From contig NZ_QCXS01000002.1 in NCBI RefSeq assembly GCF_003260015.1, positions 1,550,001-1,614,000 on the forward strand: DNA of 64,000 nucleotides, in the 5' to 3' direction. This document shows positions 43,762 to 52,372 of this stretch, piece by piece. A program made the position numbers and the translations under genes. Source of the stretch: Nakamurella deserti. Lineage in GTDB: Bacteria > Actinomycetota > Actinomycetes > Mycobacteriales > Nakamurellaceae. Each line of letters starts with the position of its first letter. Position 1 is the first letter of the stretch. The notes beneath the pieces are model-generated. The model was not told where the DNA came from, did no database searches, and saw only the letters and a program-made list of their open reading frames with translations.

Positions 43762-44013
43762 TCAGCGGGACAGCGGCTGCGGGTCCCGGCTCCGTGCGGC
43801 GAGGAATCCGCGCGCCCCGACCGCCAGGATCCCCAGACCGATCACGGTCGCGCTGACGATCAGCACCGCGTGCAGCCAGAGGAAGGCGGTCGGGGCCGAC
43901 CCGTCGAACGCGCGGGGGTCGTTCCAGATCGCCACCGCGAAGCGGGGCCACACCACCACGTTGAACAGGCCCGCGAGGGCCAGGAACAGGGACAGTCTCC
44001 GGGTCAGCACCAC
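43762..44013 (-). CDS. SCO4848 family small membrane protein
   Basis: An 83-residue protein with two transmembrane helices (LSLFLALAGLFNVVVWPRF and FLWLHAVLIVSATVIGLGIL). The conserved polar loop WPRFAVAIWNDPRAFDGSAPTAF matches the actinobacterial SCO4848 family. GTG at 44013 is the start. It converges with the LuxR-ATPase gene. No function is known for the family. Confidence 0.85.
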   Translation of the reverse strand: MVLTRRLSLFLALAGLFNVVVWPRFAVAIWNDPRAFDGSAPTAFLWLHAVLIVSATVIGLGILAVGARGFLAARSRDPQPLSR

Positions 44014-44040
44014 CGGTCCAGTATGGCGCGGGCCGCCGGG

Positions 44041-44469
44041 TCAGCCCCGGAGCAGCCGCAGGATCCGGGCCAGCTCGTCGCGGTCGGCCGGCTCCAACAC
44101 CCCGAAGAACTCCTCGGACTGGGCGTGCCGCTGTGCCCGCACCGCCGCCGCGACGTCGGCCCCGGCGTCGGTGAGCGACACCAGGGTGGCCCGCCGGTCG
44201 TGCGGGTCGGGGCTCCGGACGACCAGACCGCGGTCCTGCAGCTGGTCGACGACCTCGGTCGTGGACCGCGGCGCGATCCGGAGATGATCGGACAACCCGG
44301 ACAGTCGCATGGGGCCACCGCGCGCCAGCACCGCCACCGCACGGGCGTGCGACGGCGAGATGTCGTACGGCGCCAGGCTCTCCCGACTGCCGTGACGCAT
44401 CGCTCGGGCCACCGACCAGAACAGGTCGGGCAGCGTGTCACCACCGTGTTCGGGCGGGTCCGGGTCCAT
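44041..44469 (-). CDS. MarR-family transcriptional regulator
   Basis: A 142-residue winged-helix regulator. The recognition helix region is RLSGLSDHLRIAPRSTTEVVDQLQDRGLVVRS and the wing is PDPHDRRATLVSLTDAG, both typical of MarR. The ATG at 44469 is chosen; an in-frame ATG at 44502 would add 11 residues but falls close to the operator. It is divergent from an ABC exporter and separated by a palindromic operator, so it probably represses both genes until bound by a substrate of the exporter. Confidence 0.93.
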   Translation of the reverse strand: MDPDPPEHGGDTLPDLFWSVARAMRHGSRESLAPYDISPSHARAVAVLARGGPMRLSGLSDHLRIAPRSTTEVVDQLQDRGLVVRSPDPHDRRATLVSLTDAGADVAAAVRAQRHAQSEEFFGVLEPADRDELARILRLLRG

Positions 44470-44499
44470 CGCGGGCACGGGAATACCGTAGCAGGGAAT

Positions 44500-44530
44500 C
44501 ATGTTGTAGCCTCATGTTGAGGTTACCTCA
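44500..44530. promoter_or_regulatory. MarR operator between marR-type and ABC exporter genes
   Basis: Arms GTAGCCTCA and TGAGGTTAC (one mismatch) flank TGT at 44506-44526. An overlapping perfect repeat TGAGGT-T-ACCTCA lies at 44518-44530, and CATGTTG occurs twice (44500 and 44513). On the minus strand TACGGT (44485-44490) is a good -10 for the regulator gene, putting the operator over its -35 region. Confidence 0.7.
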
Positions 44531-44650
44531 GCAGACGACCCGGAACCTTCTCCCCCCGCCTCCCCGCCGGGCGCCGCACCGCTGCGACGCCGCCCGCACG
44601 ACGCTCCCGGACATCCGGCCGCCGTCCCGCCCTCCAGAATCGAGACCTCC

Positions 44651-46453
44651 TTGGACACCCCCGCCCCCTCCGAACGCCCCCGCCGCGGCGGCGGTCACAC
44701 CGTCACCGCCGCCGAGAAGGCCCAGGCCCGCGACGTGTCGCTGCGCCGGGTCGGCCGGCTGTTCACTCCCTACCGGTGGCAGCTCGCCGTCGTCACCGCC
44801 CTCATCGTGGCCTCCTCCGTCGTCGCGATGGCCTCGCCGTTCCTGCTCCGGGCCACCATCGACGACGCCCTTCCGCACGGTGACGTCACGCTGCTGGTCT
44901 GGCTGGTCGCCGGCATGCTCGCCGTCGCCGCGGTCACCGCCGCGCTCGGCGTCGTCCAGACCTGGATCAGCACGCGCATCGGCCAGCAGGTCATGCACAC
45001 GCTGCGGTCCGGCGTCTTCGCCCACCTCCAGCGCCAGTCACTGGCCTTCTTCACCCGGACCCGCACCGGCGAGGTGCAGTCCCGCATCACCAACGACATC
45101 GGCGGCATGCAGTCCGTCGTCACCTCCACGGCCACCTCGGTCGCGTCCAACCTGACCACCGCCGTCGCCACCGCCGTCGCGATGGCCGCACTGTCCTGGC
45201 GGCTGTCCCTGATCTCCCTCGTCGTGATGCCGCCGGCCGTGTTCCTGACCCGCAAAGTCGCGTCGATGCGCAGGGAGATCACCGCCCAGCGGCAGCGGGA
45301 ACTCGCCGACCTCAACGTGACCATCGACGAGGGCCTGTCGATCAGCGGCATCCAGCTCAGCAAGACGATGGGCACCGCACCGGTGTTGATCGACCGCTTC
45401 ACCGCCTCCTCCACCCGGCTGATCGACCTGGAGCTGCGCTCGGAACTGGCGGGCCGCTGGCGGATGGCGTCGATGAGCGTCATCTTCGCCGCCATCCCGG
45501 CGATCATCTACCTGATGGCCGGACTGCCGGTCACGTCCGGCGGCATGACCATCGGCACCCTGGTCGCCTTCACCGCCCTGCAGGCCGGTCTGTTCCGGCC
45601 GTTGATGGGGCTGCTCGGGGTGAGCGTGTCGATCACCAGCTCGCTGGCCCTGTTCGCCCGGATCTTCGAGTACCTCGACCTGCCGGTCGACATCGCCGAC
45701 CCGGCCGACCCGGTCGCCGTCGATCCGGCGAAAGTCCGTGGCCACGTGCGGTTCTCCGATGTCACCTTCGCCTACCCGGGCAGCGAGACCGCCGCGATCG
45801 CGGGTGTCTCGATCGACGTCCCGGCCGGCACCACGCTGGCCCTGGTCGGAGAGACCGGTTCGGGCAAGAGCACTCTGGCGGCCCTGGTGGCCCGGCTCTA
45901 CGACCCGACCGGGGGCGCCGTCACCATCGACGGGGTGGACCTGCGCGACCTGGCGCTCGCCGACCTCGCGGCGATCGTCGGCGTGGTGAACCAGGAGACC
46001 TACCTGCTGCACACCTCGGTGCGGGAGAACCTGCGCTACGCCCGGCCCGACGCGACCGACGCCGAGATCGAGGAGGCGGCCCGCGCCGCGCAGATCCACG
46101 ATCTCATCACGACCCTGCCGGACGGCTACGACACCACCGTGGGATCCCGCGGTCACCGCTTCTCCGGTGGCGAGAAGCAGCGCATCGCGATCGCCCGGAC
46201 GCTGCTGCGCAACCCGCGGGTGCTGGTGCTCGACGAGGCCACCAGCGCGTTGGACAACGAGACCGAGCGGCTGGTGCAGCAGGCCTTCGACACGCTGTCG
46301 GAGGGCCGCACCACGATCACCATCGCCCACCGGCTCTCCACCGTCCGCGACGCCGATCAGATCGCTGTGGTGGACCACGGCCGCGTCGTCGAGATCGGTT
46401 CACACGAGGCTCTCCTCGGCCGTGACGGCCGCTACGCCGCCCTGGCCGCCTGA
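44651..46453 (+). CDS. ABC exporter, fused permease and ATPase
   Basis: A 600-residue half-transporter that would homodimerise. Six membrane helices lie in about 35-330, and the nucleotide-binding domain in 360-595: Walker A GETGSGKSTL, Q loop VNQETYLLH, signature FSGGEKQR, Walker B VLVLDEATSALD, H loop IAHRLSTV. TTG at 44651 is the best start and has only a weak ribosome site. The divergent MarR gene and operator suggest drug or lipid export under substrate-responsive control. Confidence 0.95.
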   Translation: MDTPAPSERPRRGGGHTVTAAEKAQARDVSLRRVGRLFTPYRWQLAVVTALIVASSVVAMASPFLLRATIDDALPHGDVTLLVWLVAGMLAVAAVTAALGVVQTWISTRIGQQVMHTLRSGVFAHLQRQSLAFFTRTRTGEVQSRITNDIGGMQSVVTSTATSVASNLTTAVATAVAMAALSWRLSLISLVVMPPAVFLTRKVASMRREITAQRQRELADLNVTIDEGLSISGIQLSKTMGTAPVLIDRFTASSTRLIDLELRSELAGRWRMASMSVIFAAIPAIIYLMAGLPVTSGGMTIGTLVAFTALQAGLFRPLMGLLGVSVSITSSLALFARIFEYLDLPVDIADPADPVAVDPAKVRGHVRFSDVTFAYPGSETAAIAGVSIDVPAGTTLALVGETGSGKSTLAALVARLYDPTGGAVTIDGVDLRDLALADLAAIVGVVNQETYLLHTSVRENLRYARPDATDAEIEEAARAAQIHDLITTLPDGYDTTVGSRGHRFSGGEKQRIAIARTLLRNPRVLVLDEATSALDNETERLVQQAFDTLSEGRTTITIAHRLSTVRDADQIAVVDHGRVVEIGSHEALLGRDGRYAALAA

Positions 46454-46576
46454 CCCGGGCGCCCCACCCCACCGCACCGCGCCGCACGCCCGGCGGCGCC
46501 TCCCGTTCCGCGGGACGGAGCCACCGGGTTCTGTACCTGGGGCGGGCACACCCCGGTGACCGGGGCGAGCGGCGGA

Positions 46577-47386
46577 TCAGCCGACGGGAGTACCGATGAG
46601 CAGGCCGACGCCGTAGGTCACCGCGACCGCGAACCCACCGAGCGCGAGCTGGCGCACCCCGGACCGCAGCAGCGGCCGGCCGGTCAGCCGGCCGACCGCC
46701 GTGCCACCGGCAGTGAGCGCCACCGCGGTGATGACCATCGCCACGAGCAGGCTGGGGAACCCGAAGAGGTACGGGATCAGCGGCAGCAGCGCCCCGACCG
46801 AGAACGCCGCCAACGACGCACTTCCCGCCACGATCGGCGACGGCAGGTCCTGCGGGTCGACGCCGAGCTCGGTCTGGGTGTGCACCCGCAGCGCCGTGTC
46901 CGGGTCGGCCGACACGGCGGCCGCCATCCGCGCCGCGGTCTCCGGGTCGGCGCCGTAACCACGGAAGGTGTCGGCCAGCTCGGCCTGTTCGGCGGCCGGG
47001 AACTGTGCGTGCATCCGCCGTTCCACGGCCACCTCGGCCTGCACCAGCTCGTTCTGGTTCGTCACCGAGACGTACTCCCCGGTGCCCATCGAGAAGGCCC
47101 CGGCGACCAGCCCGGCCAGGCCGGTCAACACGATGGTGTGGGTCGACACCCCCACCCCGCCGACGCCGGCGATCAGCGCGGCGTTGGTCACCAGGCCGTC
47201 GACGGCGCCGAACACCGTCGGCCGCAACCAGCCGCCGGAGACGTCGCGGTGCCGGTGCGACCACCCCGCCGCGTGCGCCGCCTCGATGGTCGCCGGCTCC
47301 GCCGAGGTGGTGAGGCGCCGCGTGCGGTCGGCCGACCAGGCGCCGTCCTCGGGGTCGCCGGCCGGGGCGGGGATGTCAGCGGTCAT
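46577..47386 (-). CDS. VIT1/CCC1 family iron/manganese transporter
   Basis: A 269-residue membrane protein. The first helices carry the family block VFGAVDGLVTNAALIAGVGG and GAFSMGTGEYVSVTNQNEL. The cytosolic metal-binding helical loop (VERRMHAQFPAAEQAELADTF) links to three further helices near the C-terminus. The family moves Fe(II) or Mn(II) out of the cytosol. No Fur/DtxR-type site was recognised upstream. Confidence 0.93.
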   Translation of the reverse strand: MTADIPAPAGDPEDGAWSADRTRRLTTSAEPATIEAAHAAGWSHRHRDVSGGWLRPTVFGAVDGLVTNAALIAGVGGVGVSTHTIVLTGLAGLVAGAFSMGTGEYVSVTNQNELVQAEVAVERRMHAQFPAAEQAELADTFRGYGADPETAARMAAAVSADPDTALRVHTQTELGVDPQDLPSPIVAGSASLAAFSVGALLPLIPYLFGFPSLLVAMVITAVALTAGGTAVGRLTGRPLLRSGVRQLALGGFAVAVTYGVGLLIGTPVG

Positions 47387-47411
47387 GGCACCTGACTACC
47401 CGGTCGCGCGG

Positions 47412-47999
47412 TCAGGAGCCCTCCGCCGCGCCGACGTCCCGGGCGGGCTGCAGGATCTGCAGGAGCTGGTACGTCCGGGCGTCCGCACCGGCGGCGCGGC
47501 CGCGCCGCTGCCAGGTGGTGACCAGCGCGGTCAGCTCGGCCATGAACGCCGTGGCGTCCGCCCGCGTCAGCCGCAGGACGCTGTCGCTGATGACGGTCCG
47601 GCCCTCGGGGTCGTGCGACATCCCGTACGCCCGGTCGACCGCCTCATGGGCGGTCGCGGCAGCCTCACGGCGGAACACCCGGACGGCCGCGGCACCCCCG
47701 GGTGCGGCCGACAACTGCTCGATGTCCACGGTCAGGCCCTCGTCGTGAGTCGCCCGCCACACACGGTCGCGGCCGTCCCGGGCCTGTTCGGGCGCCTCGA
47801 CGACCAGTCCGTACTTGGCCAGCTGACGCAGATGGAAGCTGGCCTGATTGGCGGGGATGCCGAGGAGACGGGCGATGTCGGCCGCCCGCGACGGGCCGGT
47901 GGCGCCCAGTTCGTCCAGCACCCGGACCCGGACGGGATGGGCGATGGCCCGCAGCACGCGGGGATCGTGGACGGACTCGGGCCGCTCGCGCTGGGTCAC
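47412..47999 (-). CDS. ArsR-like winged-helix regulator, divergent from an MFS efflux gene
   Basis: A 195-residue regulator. The HTH is PVRVRVLDELGATGPSRAADIARLLGIPANQASFHLRQLAKYGLV. The C-terminal half is helical and carries no metal-binding cysteines, so a small-molecule signal is more likely than metal. The GTG at 47999 has no ribosome site but follows TAGGCT (minus strand) by 6 bases, fitting a leaderless mRNA. It shares a 67-base control region with the MFS gene. Confidence 0.9.
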   Translation of the reverse strand: MTQRERPESVHDPRVLRAIAHPVRVRVLDELGATGPSRAADIARLLGIPANQASFHLRQLAKYGLVVEAPEQARDGRDRVWRATHDEGLTVDIEQLSAAPGGAAAVRVFRREAAATAHEAVDRAYGMSHDPEGRTVISDSVLRLTRADATAFMAELTALVTTWQRRGRAAGADARTYQLLQILQPARDVGAAEGS

Positions 48000-48005
48000 G
48001 GCGCC

Positions 48006-48059
48006 AGCCTAGAGGATCAGCACGCACTATTGCGCACTGACTATTGCGCAAGTTAGCGT
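48006..48059. promoter_or_regulatory. Divergent leaderless promoters overlapping ArsR-like operator repeats
   Basis: Minus strand: TAGGCT (48006-48011), 6 bases from the GTG at 47999. Plus strand: TTGCGC (48030-48035), 18-base spacer, TAGCGT (48054-48059), 7 bases from the ATG at 48067. ACTATTGCGCA is directly repeated at 48026-48036 and 48040-48050, and the second copy extends to the palindrome TTGCGCAA. The repeats overlap both promoters, ideal for joint repression. Confidence 0.7.
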
Positions 48060-48066
48060 GCGCATC

Positions 48067-49332
48067 ATGAACCGCTTCCGGAGCCTCGCCCGCAACCACG
48101 ACTTCACCGTCCTGTGGACCGCCCAGACGGCCAGCGAGCTGGGCAGCCGGATGAGCCTGTTCGTGTTCCCGCTGCTCGTGTACGCGATGACCGGGTCGGC
48201 GTGGCTGGCCGCTGCCGCGGAGGCGGCGCATCTGCTCGGGTACGTCGGAGCACTGCTGCCCGCGGGGGTGCTCGCCGACCGGGTCGACCGCCGACGTCTG
48301 ATGTGCCGGGCGGCGGCCGCCGGCCTGCTCCTGCACGGGTCGCTGGTCGCGGCGGCGGCCGTGGGGGTCCTGACCGTCGGGCACCTGCTCGGAGTCGCCC
48401 TGCTCGGCGGGGCCGTGGCGGGCGCCTTCGGTCCCGCCGAGATGTCGGCGGTGCGCGCCGTGGTCCCCCGCGACGACCTGCCGACGGCGCTGGCCCAGCA
48501 CCAGGCCCGGCAGCATCTCGCCGGCCTGATCGGCGGTCCCGTCGGCGGCGCCCTGTACAGCGTGAGCCGCTGGTTGCCGTTCGCCGTGGACACCGTCACC
48601 TACGCCGTGTCGCTGGTGCTGCTGCGCCGCATCCGCGCCGATCTCTCCGCCCCGCCGCGGACCGGACCGGCCCGGCGCCGGGGCCGGGACCTGCTCGACG
48701 GGTGGTCGGCGATCCGCCGGAGCCCTCTGCTCCGGGTCCTGATGGTCTGGTCGGCGTCGACGAACCTGGTGGTCAACGCGCTGTTCTTCGTGGCCGTGCT
48801 CCGGCTGCTCGCCGGCGGTGTCCCCGCGGTGCAGATCGGACTCGTCGAGGGCTTCGCCGGGGTGTGCGGCATCGTCGGCGCCGTCCTCGCGCCGGCTCTC
48901 GTCGAACGGGTGCCGACCGGGCGGTTGACCATCGCGGTGGCGTGGAGCGTGCTGCCGCTGGTGGTCCCGATGGCGCTGTGGAACCACCCCGTCGCCGTGG
49001 CGGTCGCGCTGGGGGCCACCGTCCTGCTGAATCCGGCCGGCAACGCGGGCATCTCGGCCTATCGCATGACGGTGACCCCGCCGGAGCTGCAGGGCCGGGT
49101 CCAGGCCACGTCGCAGTTCGTGTCGATGTCGATGATGCCGCTGGCGCCGGTCGTGGCCGGTGCGGCCCTGACCGGGCTCGGGGGTGCCGCGGCGGTGCTG
49201 CTCCTCGGTGGGGTGGCGGGTGCGGTCGCCCTGTTGCCCACGCTGAGCCCCACGGTCCGGTCGGTACCCCGACCGGCGGTGTGGCGCGAAGCGCCGGCGC
49301 CGGCCGGCCTGACCGTCGCCGCCGGCGGTTGA
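48067..49332 (+). CDS. MFS transporter, probable efflux pump
   Basis: A 421-residue, 12-helix transporter of the MFS_3/enterobactin-exporter-like type. The entry sequence FRSLARNHDFTVLWTAQTASELGSRMS and the loop LADRVDRRRLM are typical. ATG at 48067 is preferred over GTG at 48058 because it lies 7 bases from the TAGCGT box (leaderless). Divergence from an ArsR-like repressor gene suggests inducible export of a toxic small molecule. Confidence 0.92.
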   Translation: MNRFRSLARNHDFTVLWTAQTASELGSRMSLFVFPLLVYAMTGSAWLAAAAEAAHLLGYVGALLPAGVLADRVDRRRLMCRAAAAGLLLHGSLVAAAAVGVLTVGHLLGVALLGGAVAGAFGPAEMSAVRAVVPRDDLPTALAQHQARQHLAGLIGGPVGGALYSVSRWLPFAVDTVTYAVSLVLLRRIRADLSAPPRTGPARRRGRDLLDGWSAIRRSPLLRVLMVWSASTNLVVNALFFVAVLRLLAGGVPAVQIGLVEGFAGVCGIVGAVLAPALVERVPTGRLTIAVAWSVLPLVVPMALWNHPVAVAVALGATVLLNPAGNAGISAYRMTVTPPELQGRVQATSQFVSMSMMPLAPVVAGAALTGLGGAAAVLLLGGVAGAVALLPTLSPTVRSVPRPAVWREAPAPAGLTVAAGG

Positions 49333-49406
49333 CCGGGCACCCCGGACCGCCGTCCGCGCCTTCGGGGAGGACACTGTCGGGACGGCACGACCGAGGAGGA
49401 CGACCC

Positions 49407-49961
49407 GTGGCGCAGATCTACCGGACCACCCTGACCCCGTCGAAGCTCGACCTGGCCGCCGGCTGGCTGGCCGGTCGGGCCTGGTACCGCGGATCCGGCG
49501 CGCCCGACCTCGTCAAGGCCGGCGGCTTCCGGCTGGACGATCCCGACGGCGAGGTCGGCTGCGAATTCATGGTCGTCCGGGACGCCGACGGCACCTGCTA
49601 CCAGCTGCCGGTGACCTACCGCGGCGCTCCGGTGGACGGTGCCGACGAGGCCCTGGTCGGCACCACCGAGCACGGTGTGCTCGGACGTCGCTGGGTCTAC
49701 GACGGCGCCGATGATCCGCTGCTGCTGACGGTGCTCGCCGGGTTCCTCAACGGGGAGGTGCCGGCCCAGGCGCAGAGCGAGTCGGACACCCTGGACCCGA
49801 CCGTGCTGGCGGTGCTCTCCGGTGGGCCGGCCGTGCCCGCGGACCTGGACATCGTCCGGGTTCTCGTCGCCGGCGAGCTCCCGGCCGGCCGGGGCCACGT
49901 CAGCGGCACCTGGCACGACGGCACCACGACCGTGCGCGGCCCGATGGTGCTGGTCCGCTGA
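49407..49961 (+). CDS. Maltokinase N-terminal-cap-like domain protein
   Basis: A 184-residue stand-alone protein resembling the N-terminal cap of actinobacterial maltokinase: YRTTLTPSKLDLAAGWLAGRAWYRG, then DDPDGEVGCEFMVVRD and TTEHGVLGRRWVYDGADDP. No kinase domain follows. Such proteins are often found in databases under glycogen-branching names without proof. GTG at 49407 has a strong GGAGGA site. Its stop overlaps the CTG proposed to start the next gene. Confidence 0.85.
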   Translation: MAQIYRTTLTPSKLDLAAGWLAGRAWYRGSGAPDLVKAGGFRLDDPDGEVGCEFMVVRDADGTCYQLPVTYRGAPVDGADEALVGTTEHGVLGRRWVYDGADDPLLLTVLAGFLNGEVPAQAQSESDTLDPTVLAVLSGGPAVPADLDIVRVLVAGELPAGRGHVSGTWHDGTTTVRGPMVLVR

Positions 49962-50209
49962 GCTACCTGCTGACCGGCCCGGCGGGCACCTACCGGTCGG
50001 AGGCCCCGGGGACGCTCGGCGGTCATCGGCGCGGCCGCCGGTACGGGCGGCTGGACTGCCCGGCGGCGCTGCGGGCGTTGCGCGGCGGCGGCTACGCGGC
50101 CGACCGGGTGTTCTTCGCCGACGAGGCGACGGCGGTCGCCGCCGGCTACCGGCCGTGCGCCGCCTGCCTGCCGGAGCGCTACCGGAGCTGGCGACTCACC
50201 CGGCCCTGA
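49958..50209 (+). CDS. Small Ada metal-binding-like protein with probable CTG start
   Basis: An 83-residue frame clearly resembling the zinc-binding N-terminal domain of Ada: RYGRLDCPAALRAL, then DRVFFADEATAVAAGYRPC and CAACLPERYRSW, with Cys ligands at DC and CAAC. No ATG, GTG or TTG gives the full domain; the only sensible start is CTG at 49958, giving (M)SYLLTGPAGTYRS, and it overlaps the previous stop as CTGA. No methyltransferase domain follows. Its 3' end overlaps the convergent MaoC gene by 14 bases. DNA-damage linkage is unproven. Confidence 0.75.
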   Translation: MSYLLTGPAGTYRSEAPGTLGGHRRGRRYGRLDCPAALRALRGGGYAADRVFFADEATAVAAGYRPCAACLPERYRSWRLTRP

Positions 50210-51053
50210 CGGTGCCCACGAGGTGCAGGGTGCCGCTCCCCCGGTCGCTGACCGCGACGTCCCAACCGTCGTCCCTGGGGGCGGTCGCCAGCGCGACCGT
50301 CGACGGCAGGTACACCGGCTTGCGGAAGCCGACGTCGAACGAACCGGCGTCCGGCGTCCGCCCCTGCAGCGACGCCACCACCCGCGCGGCGGTGCCCATC
50401 CCGTGCGCGATGGCCCGGCGGAAACCGAACGCCCTGGCCGACACCGCCGTCAGGTGGATCGGGTTGACGTCTCCGCTGACCGCCGCGTACCGGCGGCCGG
50501 TGTCGGCCGGCAGTCGCCACACCGCGACAGTCCGTGTCGGGGCGACGGTGTCGGGTTCCGCCGCCGGCTCCGGTGTGCCCGCCGGGGCGGTGACGCCCCG
50601 GGCCAGGTACGTCGAGACCGACTCCCACACCGGCACCCCACCGACGGTGACCGCGGCGTGCAGATCGACCGCGGTGCCGCTCCGGTGGGCGGCGAGATCC
50701 GCTGCCCACACGGTGATGTCGAGCGTCTCGTCGGCCTTCAGCGGCCGGTGCCAGCCGATCCGGTTCCGCACGTGCACCAGGCCCGGCAGAGCCAGCGGGA
50801 AGTCCCGTCCGGTCATCAGCGCCGCCTGGAGCGGGAACGCCAGCAGGTGCGGGTAGGTCACCGGCAGGACGTCGTCGACCGGGAAGCCGCACAGCCGGGC
50901 GTAGTCGGCCAGCGCCGCCCGATCGACGGCGAGACCGTCGACGGCGACCCGTCTCCCGGGGAGCGGCCCGGGGCGGCGGCCGCGGGCGGTGAGCGCGGCG
51001 CGGACGAAGAGCGGACCCAGCCGCGGGGACGACGCCGCCGTGGTGGTCGTCAT
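50196..51053 (-). CDS. MaoC-like double-hotdog hydratase (HtdX-type)
   Basis: A 285-residue protein, the length of two fused hotdog domains. The hydratase-2 motif is SGDVNPIHLTAVSARAFGFRRAIAHGM, containing the catalytic Asp and His. M. tuberculosis HtdX (Rv0241c) has similar length and stands next to fabG4 and fadA2, as here. It probably hydrates trans-2-enoyl thioesters in fatty acid synthesis or degradation. Its ATG overlaps the reductase stop (TGATG), so the pair is co-translated. Confidence 0.92.
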   Translation of the reverse strand: MTTTTAASSPRLGPLFVRAALTARGRRPGPLPGRRVAVDGLAVDRAALADYARLCGFPVDDVLPVTYPHLLAFPLQAALMTGRDFPLALPGLVHVRNRIGWHRPLKADETLDITVWAADLAAHRSGTAVDLHAAVTVGGVPVWESVSTYLARGVTAPAGTPEPAAEPDTVAPTRTVAVWRLPADTGRRYAAVSGDVNPIHLTAVSARAFGFRRAIAHGMGTAARVVASLQGRTPDAGSFDVGFRKPVYLPSTVALATAPRDDGWDVAVSDRGSGTLHLVGTVRAG

Positions 51054-52372
51054 CAGGCGCCGATCAGGGACTGGCCGCAGACCCGGACGACCTGACCGTT
51101 GACGCCGGCCGAGCCCGGTTGGGCGAGCCAGGCGACGGTCTCGGCGACGTCCACCGGCAGGCCGCCCTGCTTGAGGGAGTTCAGCCGCGCCCCGATCTCA
51201 CGGGTCCCGACCGGCATCCTCGCGGTCATCTCGGTGACGATGAACCCGGGGGCGACGGCGTTGACGGTCGCGCCGCGGGCGGCGAACTCCGGGGCCCATG
51301 CGCGCACCATCCCGATGATGCCGGCCTTGGACGCCGCGTAGTTGGTCTGGCCGCGGTTGCCCGCGATGCCGGACTGCGAGCTCACCGCCACGACCCGGCT
51401 GCCGGGCCGGAGGGTGTCGGTGTCAAGCAGGGCCTGCGTCAGGGTGAGCTGCGCCTGCAGGTTGACCGCGATCACCGCGTCCCAGCGGGCGGCGTCCATG
51501 GTGACGAGCAGCTTGTCCCGGGTGATGCCGGCGTTGTGCACGACGATGTCCACGCCGCCGTGCCGCGCCCGCAGATGGTCGGCCAACCGGACCCCGGCGT
51601 CGGCCGCGGTGATGTCCAGCTGCAGTGCGGTGCCTGCGATCTCGTTGGCGACGGCGGCGAGTGACTCCCCCGCGGCCGGCACGTCCACGGCGACCACCGT
51701 GGCCCCGTCACGGGCGAGGACCCGGGCGATCGCCGCGCCGATGCCGCGGGCCGCACCGGTGACCACGGCCACCCGGCCGGCCAGCGGATCGTCCGGGGCG
51801 GCGACGGGCGCCTCCGCCGCGGTCAGCGTCACCACCTGACCGTCCACGTAGGCCGAGCGCCCGGACAGGAAGAAGCGCAGCGGCCCGGGGACGGCGTCGT
51901 CGGCGCCGGACGGTACCAGGAGGAGGTTGGCCGTCGACCCGGCCCGCAGTTCCTTGGCCAGCGATCGCACCAGCCCCTCGACCGCCTGCCGTGCCGCCGC
52001 CACCACCGGCGACGCGGCCGTACCGGGCGGCTCGGCCAGCACGACGACACGACCGGACGGCGCCAGCCGCCTGACCGCGGGTGCCAGCGCGGTGCGCAGC
52101 GCAGCGAGATCAGCGGGCCCGGCCAGTCCGGTGGCGTCGACCACCACCGCTGCCACCCGACCGTCGGCGCCGGCGATCTCGACCCCGGACAGCGATCGGG
52201 CGAGCACCGGACCGAGGCGTCCCGACCCGGCGGAGACCAGCAGCACGGCGCCGGGCGACAGCGGGTCACCCGGGGAGTACCGGCGCAGCACGGCCGGCCG
52301 GGGCAGTCCGGTCCGCCGTGCGACGGCCGCACCGAGAGCGGAGTTGACCAGGTCGCGGTACCGGTCGCTCAC
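51053..52372 (-). CDS. fabG: 3-oxoacyl-ACP/CoA reductase, high-molecular-weight FabG (FabG4-like)
   Basis: A 439-residue reductase. The first 200 residues form a degenerate flavodoxin-like or Rossmann domain (VLLVSAGSGRLGPVLARSL). The C-terminal SDR domain has VVTGAARGIGAAIARVL, HNAGI, and catalytic Ser-Tyr-Lys in AVSSQSGIAGNRGQTNYAASK. This two-domain form is typical of mycobacterial FabG4. GTG at 52372 overlaps the thiolase stop (GTGA). It should reduce 3-oxoacyl thioesters produced or consumed by neighbouring enzymes. Confidence 0.94.
   Translation of the reverse strand: MSDRYRDLVNSALGAAVARRTGLPRPAVLRRYSPGDPLSPGAVLLVSAGSGRLGPVLARSLSGVEIAGADGRVAAVVVDATGLAGPADLAALRTALAPAVRRLAPSGRVVVLAEPPGTAASPVVAAARQAVEGLVRSLAKELRAGSTANLLLVPSGADDAVPGPLRFFLSGRSAYVDGQVVTLTAAEAPVAAPDDPLAGRVAVVTGAARGIGAAIARVLARDGATVVAVDVPAAGESLAAVANEIAGTALQLDITAADAGVRLADHLRARHGGVDIVVHNAGITRDKLLVTMDAARWDAVIAVNLQAQLTLTQALLDTDTLRPGSRVVAVSSQSGIAGNRGQTNYAASKAGIIGMVRAWAPEFAARGATVNAVAPGFIVTEMTARMPVGTREIGARLNSLKQGGLPVDVAETVAWLAQPGSAGVNGQVVRVCGQSLIGA

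Noticed and set aside
49407-49961. Glycogen branching enzyme or maltokinase
   Set aside because: Only the cap-like domain is present; no kinase or GH13 domain follows.
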